47,545 bases of DNA from Candidatus Sumerlaeaceae bacterium (GTDB taxonomy: Bacteria > Sumerlaeota > Sumerlaeia > Sumerlaeales > Sumerlaeaceae), in the NCBI GenBank assembly GCA_026418615.1, contig JAOAAY010000026.1, positions 1 through 47,545 of the forward strand. Reading direction: 5' to 3'. Position 1 is the first letter of the stretch, and each line of letters starts with the position of its first letter. The translations under genes were made by a program, and so were the position numbers. Below, in pieces: positions 8,581 through 16,551 of the stretch. The notes under the pieces are model-generated. The model ran no database searches and had not been told where the DNA came from. It worked only from the letters and a program-made list of their open reading frames with translations.

Positions 8581-8795
8581 GCGTGCCCGTCTCGACCACG
8601 ATTCCTCTCATTGGCCAGTTGGGCGCGCTGGTGCAGTGGTTGCTCCTGCTGAATATTGTGCTGATCGGCCTTTGCGTGATTTTCGGCCACCGGGCCATCG
8701 CGCTGTCGCGGCGCGTGCGCGAGTTAGAGGAGCGCTTCAACAGCCAAGCCAGCCCGCCCGGGGACACAGGTGCCGGGCGCAGCGACATGCCGTGA
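8577..8795 (+). CDS. Small single-pass membrane protein of unknown function
   Basis: 72 residues. A membrane segment at about residues 19-39 (LVQWLLLLNIVLIGLCVIFGH) is followed by a short basic, helix-prone cytoplasmic stretch (SRRVRELEERFN) and a Gly/Pro-rich tail. I do not recognise the family. The ATGA overlap with yicC and the 9-base gap to queA argue that it is a real, co-translated gene rather than spacer. Confidence 0.65.
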   Translation: MSVPVSTTIPLIGQLGALVQWLLLLNIVLIGLCVIFGHRAIALSRRVRELEERFNSQASPPGDTGAGRSDMP

Positions 8796-8804
8796 GACGC
8801 AGCA

Positions 8805-9887
8805 GTGCGCACCGACCTCTTTGACTATCATCTGCCTCGCGAACTCATTGCCGCGGTTCCCGCGCCCGAGCGCGACGCCTCGCGCCTGCTCGTGCTTCGC
8901 CGCGACACACAAACCTTTGCCCATCACGCATTCCGCGACCTGCCGGCGCTTTTGCGCGCCGGCGACCTGCTCGTCGTCAACGACAGCCGTGTCATCCGCG
9001 CCCGCCTGCACGGCAAACGCCTTGCCACGGGCGGCGGCGTCGAGTTTTTGCTGCTCGAGCGCACCGGACAAGACGCGCAAACCGACCGCTGGCTTGTCCT
9101 GTGCCGCCCCGCGCGGAAACTCAAGCCCGGTGAAACCGTTTACTTTGCCAACCGGCGCCTCGAGGCCGTTGTCCTGCACCATCGCGGCGAGGGCGAACGC
9201 GAGGTCGAGTTTCGCACGCCCGACATTCTTGCCTGGCTCGACGAACTCGGAGAGGTGCCGCTTCCGCCGTACATCCTGCAGCGCCGGCGAGAACTCGCGC
9301 AGGAACGCCGTGGCTCTCAACCGTTTGACATTGCCGCCGATGCCGACCGCTACCAGACGGTTTACGCGCGCGAGCCCGGCTCGGTTGCGGCGCCTACCGC
9401 CGGCCTGCACTTCACACCGGCCCTGCTCGACGCGCTGGCCGCTGCGGGTATCGAGCGGACGGCCGTGACGCTCCATGTCGGCGCGGGCACCTTCCGCCCG
9501 GTGGAGACCGAGGAGATCGAACAGCACCGGATGCATGTCGAGCATTTTGCCGTTTCAGCCGAGGCGGCTGCCGCGATCAACGCCGCCCGTGCGGCCGGTC
9601 GGCGCGTGGTTGCCGTCGGAACCACATGCGTCCGCGTGCTCGAATCGCTGGCCGCGCAGGGCGAGGGCATCCGTCCCGGCCGCTTCGACACCGACCTCAT
9701 GATTACGCCCGGCTTCGCGTTCCGCGCTGTGGACGCGCTCATCACCAATTTCCATCTGCCGCGTTCTACCCTGCTCATGCTGGTTTCGGCCTTCGCAGGC
9801 CGCGAGTTCGTCTTGCGCGCCTACGAAGAGGCCGTGCGCGAGCGCTACCGCTTCTACAGTTATGGCGACGCCATGCTAATCCTCTGA
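8805..9887 (+). CDS. queA: S-adenosylmethionine:tRNA ribosyltransferase-isomerase QueA
   Basis: 360 residues. QueA transfers and isomerises the ribosyl part of SAM onto preQ1 at tRNA position 34, giving epoxyqueuosine. Motifs: FDYHLPRELIA, RDASRLLVL, FRDLPALLRAGDLLVVNDSRVI, ARL.GKR, LPPYI, DADRYQTVYA, GSVAAPTAGLHFT, VTLHVGAGTFRPVE, HRMHVEHF, VVAVGTTCVRVLES, FHLPRSTLLMLVSAFAG and YRFYSYGDAMLI. A GTG at 8805 gives the usual near-zero N-terminal extension (MRTDLFDYHLP). It is the last gene of the yicC run. Confidence 0.97.
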   Translation: MRTDLFDYHLPRELIAAVPAPERDASRLLVLRRDTQTFAHHAFRDLPALLRAGDLLVVNDSRVIRARLHGKRLATGGGVEFLLLERTGQDAQTDRWLVLCRPARKLKPGETVYFANRRLEAVVLHHRGEGEREVEFRTPDILAWLDELGEVPLPPYILQRRRELAQERRGSQPFDIAADADRYQTVYAREPGSVAAPTAGLHFTPALLDALAAAGIERTAVTLHVGAGTFRPVETEEIEQHRMHVEHFAVSAEAAAAINAARAAGRRVVAVGTTCVRVLESLAAQGEGIRPGRFDTDLMITPGFAFRAVDALITNFHLPRSTLLMLVSAFAGREFVLRAYEEAVRERYRFYSYGDAMLIL

Positions 9888-10004
9888 TCCCCGACCGCTT
9901 TGCCGGCGCCGAAGTTGGCGCACGGACCGGAGTCTTTCGCCGATCATGTTGCTTGCGTCCGGCGGCCGCGCCGCGTCATTCTCCGCCGCGTAAGAGGTAT
10001 CCTC

Positions 10005-11201
10005 ATGACCGCAAAAACCGTTGCTACTGCCCTTGTGGCAGTTCTGATTTTGCTGGGAGGCCCCGCCCTCATGGCTGATACGGGCACAACCGTTACCAAG
10101 CCTGCACCCCTCGACTGGCGCCACCGTATCGAGGCCGGTGCGTTTGTGCCGCTTCCGGGAGAGACAGGTGCGTATGTCTCGCCGCTTGTCGAGCCGCCCG
10201 TCGCGTTTGACGAAGTGATTTATGACTGGAAGGCCCGCCTCCCGCGCGACGAGGGCTTCCGGCTCTACCTGCAAGTCGAGTTTTCCGCCGGCGCCCCCTC
10301 GCCCTGGCTCTATGCCGGCTACTGGGGCGATGTGCCGACCTCAACGCCGCGCGAGAAACCTGCCTTCGCCGACGGGTTACTCGACTACGACCAGTTGCTC
10401 TTGAAGCGTCCGGCGCGCGCGTTGCGCTTCAAGGTCACCAGCGAGGGGCGCGTGGCCCTGACGACTCTGCCGTCGGTCGGTGTCATCACGACGCTCAACA
10501 ACCCCACGCCCGTTGACACGGAGGCGTACCATGCGGCCGTGCCGGCTGCGCCTCCGCCGCCAGACCCTGTCATCCTCGACCTTCCGTTGTGCGCGCAGGT
10601 GGATACAGGCGGCTACCGTCTCCCCGACCGTTGTCAGTCCGCCGCGGTGGCGACGGCCATGGCATACTTCGGAACGAGCGTGCCGCTCGAACGCATCATC
10701 GCCCATACCACCGACTTTGAGTATGGCATCTTTGGCATCTGGCCGCGCACCCTCGGTGCCGCCCACGAGTTCGGGTTTGACGCGTACATTGACCGCTTTC
10801 GGGATTGGGAATCCGTGCGTCGCACGGTTGCGGAAAATAAGGTGATTCTGCCGTCCATCCGGCTGCCCAAGAATTCCGGTGCTGTGGCTCCGCCTTACTC
10901 CGAGATGGGCGGCCACATCATCGCGCTGAACGGGCTCACCGGCGACGGGCGTGCTGTCGTCACGGACTCGGCCCTCGCCAAGGACGGTACCGGCTACCGC
11001 TGCCAGTGGCTGCTGGGCGACCTTGAGAAGGCGTGGATGGAAACCAAAGGCGGCGTGGGCATGGTCATTTGTCCGCCCGCTGGCGCGTCCATGCGAACGG
11101 TCAGCGACCTGCCGCCGTTTCCCCTCGAAGCCCGGCGCGCCGCCCTGCAGACCACAACCACGGCCGAGGCCAGGGAGACCTCACCAACAGCGAGCCATTG
11201 A
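10005..11201 (+). CDS. Exported C39-like cysteine peptidase family protein
   Basis: 398 residues. A signal peptide (ATALVAVLILLGG, then ALMADTG) is followed by a beta-rich region (about 40-180) and a peptidase_C39-like papain-fold domain (about 185-370). Candidate active-site residues are the Cys in LPDRCQSAAVATAMAYFG, the His in MGGHIIALNGL and the Asp in AVVTDSALA. The usual C-G-P after the nucleophile is C-Q-S here. ATG 10005 has an AGAGG ribosome site about 8 bases upstream and begins the signal peptide. The substrate is unknown; no bacteriocin exporter is nearby, so a leader-peptidase role is unlikely. The gene converges with a pseudopilin gene 11 bases away. Confidence 0.8.
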   Translation: MTAKTVATALVAVLILLGGPALMADTGTTVTKPAPLDWRHRIEAGAFVPLPGETGAYVSPLVEPPVAFDEVIYDWKARLPRDEGFRLYLQVEFSAGAPSPWLYAGYWGDVPTSTPREKPAFADGLLDYDQLLLKRPARALRFKVTSEGRVALTTLPSVGVITTLNNPTPVDTEAYHAAVPAAPPPPDPVILDLPLCAQVDTGGYRLPDRCQSAAVATAMAYFGTSVPLERIIAHTTDFEYGIFGIWPRTLGAAHEFGFDAYIDRFRDWESVRRTVAENKVILPSIRLPKNSGAVAPPYSEMGGHIIALNGLTGDGRAVVTDSALAKDGTGYRCQWLLGDLEKAWMETKGGVGMVICPPAGASMRTVSDLPPFPLEARRAALQTTTTAEARETSPTASH

Positions 11202-11212
11202 CGATGCCGCTT

Positions 11213-11770
11213 CTACAAGTGTCGGGCACTGCGGACGATATCGCCGCGTGACACGGTTCCATTGCTCGGGTCGTAAAAGTAGCCCAAGTCGGCGCTGGCG
11301 TGGCGCACCATGTCGTCGAAACTGCGCTGGGAATTCGCCAGCGCCTCGTCAATGCGGTCCGGGCCGTTGCTGAACACAAAGTAACGATGCGAGGCGAGAT
11401 CGGCGCACTCGGCCGTGCTGTAGCGGGTGACCTGAAACGCCTCGAGAAACGACGGCTGGCTGGTGGCCAGTGCCTCAAGGTATCCGATCGTGCGCCATCC
11501 TTCAGCGGCGGCAAACAGGTCGGGTATCTCCGAGGAGGCGACATAGGCCACGGGGGTGGAGATGGGCCGCAGGTTCAAATTCGGCGGATAGGCGTTGTTA
11601 TCCACATAATAGGCTTCCAGCGCGGTAGCCGCGGTGCGCAGATCGGTGCGCGTGCGCGCGACTTTCGCTCGCACCTGCGCCTCAAGCATGTTGGGCACAG
11701 CCACAGCCGCGAGGATCGCCAGCACGGCGACCACGACGAGCAATTCGATTAGTGTGAATCCCTTGCGCAT
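11213..11770 (-). CDS. Type II secretion/type IV pilin-like pseudopilin A
   Basis: 185 residues. A very short prepilin leader (MRKG) precedes the conserved FTLIELLVVVAVLAILAAVAVP with Glu at +5 of the mature protein, then the helix LEAQVRAKVARTRTDLRTAATALEAYYVDNNAYPP. ATG 11770 is set by the leader. The GspG-like architecture suggests a pseudopilus or pilus-like subunit processed by a PilD-type peptidase that is not in the window. The C-terminus, YDPSNGTVSRGDIVRS, is nearly repeated in the divergent neighbour at 11951, so the two are paralogues. Confidence 0.9.
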   Translation of the reverse strand: MRKGFTLIELLVVVAVLAILAAVAVPNMLEAQVRAKVARTRTDLRTAATALEAYYVDNNAYPPNLNLRPISTPVAYVASSEIPDLFAAAEGWRTIGYLEALATSQPSFLEAFQVTRYSTAECADLASHRYFVFSNGPDRIDEALANSQRSFDDMVRHASADLGYFYDPSNGTVSRGDIVRSARHL

Positions 11771-11950
11771 GATGACGAGGCCACCATTGTCCAACTTGCT
11801 GAGTGCTTTTCAGGCAACCATGCCGCCGCGACCAAGTAAACCGGGAAACGAGCGTCACGGGGCAGTATGGGGCGAGCCGGCATGCCGCCACCGCTGCGGC
11901 CACCGGTTTCCGTTGCAGTGCGGGCAGACCGCGGTCAGGATCAGGGCATC

Positions 11951-12553
11951 ATGGCATGTTTGATTCCCTGTTCGGACCCGTTGGTGCCCACCGGCGCACG
12001 GGCCGGGCGTGCTTTCACCCTGATAGAACTGCTCGTCGTGGTGGCTGTGCTGGCGATCCTTGCGGCCATTGCCATCCCGAATCTGCTCGAGGCGCAAATC
12101 CGCTCCAAAGTGTCGCGCGCGCGGGCGGACTTGCGCTCGCTGGCCACCGCGCTGGAAAGTTATCATGTGGACAACGGCCGCTATCCGCCGAATGTCGTGC
12201 ATGAAGGCATCCGTGTGGCGCCAGAAATGCTTACGACGCCCATGGCCTATATTTCCTCGATTCCGCACGATCCGTTCCGGACGGAGCGCGAAGGCGACCG
12301 GCTCCGCCGGTACGAGTATCACAATGTGCTGGAGTTGGTGATGGCCGGCGCATGGGGATGGCCGCCAAACGATCTCCGCCGGTATGGCATGTGGCGCTTC
12401 ACGAGCCTAGGTCCGCAACGCGAGTACATGCCGTGGATTCCCTACGATCCCACCAACGGCACCGTTAGCGCCGGAAATATTCTTCGTACGCAAGCCGCCG
12501 CCGACGGCAGCATCCCGTTCGTTTACTGGGATCCGGCGCAGCCCAACATTTAG
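11951..12553 (+). CDS. Type II secretion/type IV pilin-like pseudopilin B
   Basis: 200 residues. ATG 11951 gives a long leader of about 22 residues ending GARAGRA, followed by FTLIELLVVVAVLAILAAIAIP and LEAQIRSKVSRARADLRSLATALESYHVDNGRYPP. The residue before the Phe at the processing site is Ala instead of Gly, tolerated in many pseudopilins of related phyla. The C-terminal YDPTNGTVSAGNILRT matches that of the paralogue at 11213-11770. The central region has a different length and sequence, so the pair has diverged in the exposed domain. A GC-rich hairpin follows the stop. Confidence 0.9.
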   Translation: MACLIPCSDPLVPTGARAGRAFTLIELLVVVAVLAILAAIAIPNLLEAQIRSKVSRARADLRSLATALESYHVDNGRYPPNVVHEGIRVAPEMLTTPMAYISSIPHDPFRTEREGDRLRRYEYHNVLELVMAGAWGWPPNDLRRYGMWRFTSLGPQREYMPWIPYDPTNGTVSAGNILRTQAAADGSIPFVYWDPAQPNI

Positions 12554-12557
12554 GCGC

Positions 12558-12578
12558 CGGGCAGGGTTTGCCTGCCCG
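12558..12578 (+). terminator. Hairpin after pseudopilin B
   Basis: An 8-bp perfect stem, CGGGCAGG paired with CCTGCCCG, closes a 5-base loop and begins 5 bases after the stop at 12553. There is no T-tract, so it may act as a weak intrinsic terminator or as an mRNA 3'-end stabiliser. Confidence 0.5.
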
Positions 12579-12652
12579 TGCCGAAAGGACGGCGCACGCA
12601 ACCCGCAGTTGAATCCGGCTGCGGCTCATGCTGAGGGTTATTATTGGCGAAC

Positions 12653-13132
12653 ATGAACGAGAGCATCTTCGAGACCTTGGAGCAGTGGCGGGTCGTAGAC
12701 CGGGTACTGCTGTGGGTGGCGCTGGTGGTGCCGCTGGCGGCGGCGGCCGGCTATCGCGCGCTGCGCGAGCGCCCCATCGTGCGCCAATGGCGCCACCGAT
12801 GGATCATGACCTGCCTGTTGGCTCCCATGCCGTTCGTCATGTGGAAGATTTACAATGCGGTGGCCGACCACTATGGGCTCGAAAGCGTGTTTGGCATGCT
12901 CGTGAACACACTACTGTTTGGCGTCGTGACCGTGCTGCTGGCGTTGGTCAATTTTGCGGTCTATGCGGTGCTTGGGCCGGATTCCGCAACGCCGGCGCGC
13001 GAGGGCGACTCCGGGCTGGTAGGCGGGTCGGGCGCGGATGCCGGACCGGAGGACACGGCGGGCGATTCTCCGCAACGGCCGCCGATCTCCGACCGTGAGG
13101 CGTCCGGTACGCCCCCCTCCGAACCGTCTTGA
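12653..13132 (+). CDS. Small membrane protein of unknown function
   Basis: 159 residues with three predicted membrane helices: about 19-37 (LLWVALVVPLAAAAGY), 51-70 (MTCLLAPMPFVMWKIYNAV) and 82-106 (FGMLVNTLLFGVVTVLLALVNF). A disordered acidic and Gly/Pro-rich tail (107-159) follows. I do not recognise a family. ATG 12653 is used; a TTG 9 bases upstream has a better-placed GAGGG ribosome site and is possible. It is the first gene of a same-strand run leading to folP. Confidence 0.65.
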   Translation: MNESIFETLEQWRVVDRVLLWVALVVPLAAAAGYRALRERPIVRQWRHRWIMTCLLAPMPFVMWKIYNAVADHYGLESVFGMLVNTLLFGVVTVLLALVNFAVYAVLGPDSATPAREGDSGLVGGSGADAGPEDTAGDSPQRPPISDREASGTPPSEPS

Positions 13133-13164
13133 TTGCGCAGCCCGGCGGGACGGTAGTTCGCGGC

Positions 13165-14175
13165 ATGAAACCTGCACTGCCTCTTTTCGCCATTCTTCTC
13201 ACCTTGGTATTCGTGGCCGCCCGCCCGGCTCCGGCGGCCACTGCCAGCGTAGTCAACAATGTCCAAGGCGTCGAGATCCGCCTCGACCTCGGTCCAACGG
13301 AAATCTTCGTGGGCGAGCCGGTTTATCTCGTGACCAAGGTCACCAACCGCAACTCGCCGCTGCGCGTAGGCAATTTTGCGGCGTCGTTTTTCCTGGCCGA
13401 GGGCAATGATCTGACCATCACCATCCAGCCGCCCGGCGAGTTGCCGGCGCGCTACATGGGCACGGACGAACCCGGGGTGTATACCAAGGTGGAACTGGGG
13501 CTCGACACCGGCGAATCCGAGACCTATCCGGTCACGATCCTCTACGATGCGAAAAGCCCTAACGGGTATGTGTTTGGCAAGCCGGGCGAATATCTGGTTT
13601 CGGTCACGCTGCAGCACTCGATCCTGCGCGATGTGGCCAAAACGCAAACGGTTCTGCCTCCGACGCGCATCACGGTCAAGGCGCCCGAAGGCCGTGCGGC
13701 GGAAGCCTTCAAACTCCTCGAGGACAAACCGATCGCGCGGGCCTTGCACGAGGCCGTCATCACGGAGCCGAAAGCCGTGGCGGCCATTGCGCGAGTTGCG
13801 GAGGAGTTTCCGGACACTCCTTATGCGGCTCAAGCCCACTATGTTGCCGCCGCCACGAACCTCAACGGCGAGCGTGCGGAGATGGAAAAGGCCATTCGGC
13901 AGTTCCTCAAATTCCTCGAGCGTTGGCCCGGCCACCCGCGCGCCGGCGACGCGATCTTCAACATCGCGCTTGCGTTTGACCGTCTCGGCGAGCGCGAAAC
14001 GGCGCGCGCATGGATCTACTTCCTCAAGGACCGTGTGCCCGACCACCGGTTGCTGCGCGTCGAGAACCCCCTGGCATCCAAGTATTATTACGGCATGCTG
14101 GAATCGGCCGCTAAGCGCCGCTGGTGGCTGTACGAGACGCCGTGGGATTTCACCGTAAAGCCTGAGGACCGATGA
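13165..14175 (+). CDS. Exported protein with N-terminal beta domain and helical repeats
   Basis: 336 residues. The signal peptide (LPLFAILLTLVFVAARPAPAA) fixes ATG 13165. Residues about 30-175 look like an all-beta immunoglobulin-like domain (IRLDLGPTEIFVGEPVYLVT, SETYPVTILYDAKS). Residues about 190-320 are alanine-rich helices with TPR-like spacing (FPDTPYAAQAHYVAA, FLERWPGHPRAGDAIFNIAL). TPR-like repeats mediate protein contacts; no catalytic motif is seen. The function is unknown. The stop overlaps the folP start (ATGA at 14172). Confidence 0.75.
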   Translation: MKPALPLFAILLTLVFVAARPAPAATASVVNNVQGVEIRLDLGPTEIFVGEPVYLVTKVTNRNSPLRVGNFAASFFLAEGNDLTITIQPPGELPARYMGTDEPGVYTKVELGLDTGESETYPVTILYDAKSPNGYVFGKPGEYLVSVTLQHSILRDVAKTQTVLPPTRITVKAPEGRAAEAFKLLEDKPIARALHEAVITEPKAVAAIARVAEEFPDTPYAAQAHYVAAATNLNGERAEMEKAIRQFLKFLERWPGHPRAGDAIFNIALAFDRLGERETARAWIYFLKDRVPDHRLLRVENPLASKYYYGMLESAAKRRWWLYETPWDFTVKPEDR

Positions 14176-15026
14176 CCGCAGACATCTGGCAGGTGCGCGG
14201 GCGCGTGCTCGATACCGCGACGCGGACACTGGTCATGGGGATTCTCAATGTGACGCCTGATTCGTTTTCCGACGGCGGGCGCTATGGCGATCCTGCCGCT
14301 GCGGCAGCCGCCGCCGAGGCGATGGCTGCGGACGGAGCGGATATCATTGACATTGGCGGCGAGAGCACGCGCCCCGGCCGCAAGCCTGTCGTGGATGTTG
14401 AAGAGGAATGCCGTCGCGTTCTGCCCGTTCTGCGCGAGGTCCGCCGCCGGCTGCCGGAGGCCGTTCTCTCCGTTGACACCTACAAGGGCGAGGTTGCGCG
14501 CCGCGCCCTCGACGAGGGGGCAGACATCATCAATGATATTTATGCCCTGCGCCATTCGCCGGAGATTGGCGGCCTCGTTGCGCAGGCTGGAGCGGGCCTG
14601 CTGCTCATGCACATGCAAGGGGACCCCGAAACCATGCAGCAGGACCCGCGCTATGGGGATGTCATCGTCGAGATCAAAACCATGCTGCGCGAGCGCATGG
14701 ACTTCGCACTGGCGGCAGGTGTCGCCGAGCAGGCCATCGCCGTTGATCCGGGAATTGGTTTTGGCAAGACGCTCGAGCACAATGTGCGGATTCTTGCGCA
14801 ATTGGAATACCTGCGTCTGCTGCAGCGGCCTATCTGCGTGGGGCCGTCGCGCAAAGGTTTTCTTGGCCTCTTAACGGGCGGGCTGCCGCCGGAGGAGCGT
14901 GAGGAGGCCACCATCGCCGCCTGTTGCGCGGCGGTGATGGCGGGCGCCGGAATTGTGAGGGTGCACAATGTGCGCGGCGTGCGGCGCGCCCTCGCCGTGA
15001 TGGATGCTGTCCGCGCCAGCCAGTGA
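14172..15026 (+). CDS. folP: Dihydropteroate synthase FolP
   Basis: 284 residues. FolP joins p-aminobenzoate to 6-hydroxymethyl-7,8-dihydropterin diphosphate, a folate-pathway step and the sulfonamide target. The TIM-barrel motifs are complete: MGILNVTPDSFSDGG, DIIDIGGESTRPG, LSVDTYKGEVA, DIINDIYAL, LMHMQGDPETMQ, AVDPGIGFGKT, VGPSRKGFLG and the C-terminal VRVHNV (usually VHDV). The 4-base overlap with the upstream exported protein gene indicates coupling. It converges with the deaminase gene 4 bases away. Confidence 0.97.
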   Translation: MTADIWQVRGRVLDTATRTLVMGILNVTPDSFSDGGRYGDPAAAAAAAEAMAADGADIIDIGGESTRPGRKPVVDVEEECRRVLPVLREVRRRLPEAVLSVDTYKGEVARRALDEGADIINDIYALRHSPEIGGLVAQAGAGLLLMHMQGDPETMQQDPRYGDVIVEIKTMLRERMDFALAAGVAEQAIAVDPGIGFGKTLEHNVRILAQLEYLRLLQRPICVGPSRKGFLGLLTGGLPPEEREEATIAACCAAVMAGAGIVRVHNVRGVRRALAVMDAVRASQ

Positions 15027-15030
15027 CGCG

Positions 15031-16419
15031 TCAGCGGTTTTGCCGGAATTTTGCCGCCGCTTCCACGAGCCCGCGCCCGGCGGCGTTGCCCGCCTCGACA
15101 ATGGCCTCCTCGGCGGCGCGCGTAAGGCGTCCGCGTTCCACCACGACCTCCCCGTTCACAATCGTGTAATCCACAATGTGCGAGTCGCCGGCAAACAGCA
15201 GGGCGGCGACAGGATCGTGCTGCGCTCCCGCAAAACCAATCCGGTTCGTGTCAATGAGTATCAGGTCGGCCAGCGCACCCGGAGCGATCATCCCCAGTTG
15301 GTCGTATCCGAGGATCGTTGCGCCGCCGCGGGTGGCGCAGCGGAGGATCTCGCGGGCCCCGACCGCTGCGGCGCCTCGCGCCACGCGCTGAAGCAGCATG
15401 GCCAGCCGCGCCTCGCCCCACATGTCGCCCGTGTCGTTGCTCGAACTGCCGTCCACGCCCAAGCCCACACGCACGCCGGCCGCCAGCATTTCGGTGACCG
15501 GCGCAATGCCAGAGCCCAGCCTCATGTTTGACGCGGGGCAGTGCGCAACGCCAGTGCCGCTTTCGGCCAGCATTCGGATCTCCTCGGGCGTGACATGGAC
15601 CACATGGGCGAACCATACATCCGGCCCGAGCCACCCCACCTTTTCAGCCCATGCGATCGGCCTCATGCCGTAGTGTTCGGCGCAATAGACCTCCTCGTCG
15701 CGCGTCTCGGCCATGTGGGTGTGCAGGCGCAGTCCGTGCTGGCGGGCCATTTGGGCGAACGCGGTCATCGTGCTCTCGTCCACGGAGAACGGCGCGCATG
15801 GCGCAAGCGCGATCTTCAGCATAGCGTCGGGCGCGGGATCGTGATATTTGGCAATGAGCCGTTCGCAGTCGGCGAGGATGGCCTCCTCGTCCTGCACGAT
15901 GTCATCCGGCGGCAAGCCGCCGCGGCTTTCCCCGCGCGACATGCAGCCGCGCGTGGGGTGAAACCGGATGCCCAGCGTGCGCGCGGCCTCGATTTCCGCG
16001 TCAATCAGCCCCTGCGGGTGGGCCTTCGGGTGAAGGTAAAAGTGATCGGTGGAAGTGGTGCAGCCGGTGAGCAGCAACTCGCCCAGCCCGACGAGCGCCG
16101 CCGCATGGGCGGCTTCGGGCGTGACATGCCGCCACAACTTGTAAAGGTTGGTCAGCCATTCAAACAGTTCTGCGTCTTGAACGCGCGGCACGGCCCGCGT
16201 CAGCGTCTGGAACAGGTGGTGGTGGCAATTGACGAACCCCGGCAGGCACACCATACCCGAGGCGTCAAGGACGCGGGCATCCGGCTCTGGCGGAGCCAGC
16301 CCGCGCCCCACCGCCTCGATGCGGTTGCCTCGCACGGCCACATCGGCATGTTCCCATTCCTCGCCCGCGTCGTTGAAAGTCGCCACGCGCAGCGCGTTGC
16401 GGATCAGCAGTGAACCCAT
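15031..16419 (-). CDS. 8-oxoguanine deaminase-like amidohydrolase
   Basis: 462 residues of the cytosine-deaminase-like amidohydrolase superfamily. Metal ligands are visible: GFVNCHHHLFQ near residue 68, LHTHMAET, FAHVVHV and GLGVDGSSSNDTGDMWGE. The segments RAVPRVQDAELFEWLTNLY and ELLLTGCTTSTDHFY closely follow characterised 8-oxoguanine deaminases, which convert 8-oxoguanine to uric acid in the cytoplasm. A role on triazines or other purines cannot be excluded by eye. ATG 16419 is preferred over an ATG 24 bases earlier because LLIRNA is the usual first strand. Confidence 0.85.
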   Translation of the reverse strand: MGSLLIRNALRVATFNDAGEEWEHADVAVRGNRIEAVGRGLAPPEPDARVLDASGMVCLPGFVNCHHHLFQTLTRAVPRVQDAELFEWLTNLYKLWRHVTPEAAHAAALVGLGELLLTGCTTSTDHFYLHPKAHPQGLIDAEIEAARTLGIRFHPTRGCMSRGESRGGLPPDDIVQDEEAILADCERLIAKYHDPAPDAMLKIALAPCAPFSVDESTMTAFAQMARQHGLRLHTHMAETRDEEVYCAEHYGMRPIAWAEKVGWLGPDVWFAHVVHVTPEEIRMLAESGTGVAHCPASNMRLGSGIAPVTEMLAAGVRVGLGVDGSSSNDTGDMWGEARLAMLLQRVARGAAAVGAREILRCATRGGATILGYDQLGMIAPGALADLILIDTNRIGFAGAQHDPVAALLFAGDSHIVDYTIVNGEVVVERGRLTRAAEEAIVEAGNAAGRGLVEAAAKFRQNR

Positions 16420-16551
16420 GTCACTCCTCTCGACGAACCTCATGCTTGTATCCGCGTGGACAGCGGCTTGCCACAGAAAACAGGTACGGGCGGCACGATG
16501 GTGGATTAGGTGTTGCAGTGCGGAATGCCAAGACCCAATCTGGCATGTGTA

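Noticed and set aside
12961..14229. Minus-strand frame of about 420 codons opposite the exported repeat protein
   Set aside because: The plus-strand gene has a signal peptide and an ATGA link to folP; the opposite frame shows no recognisable domain.
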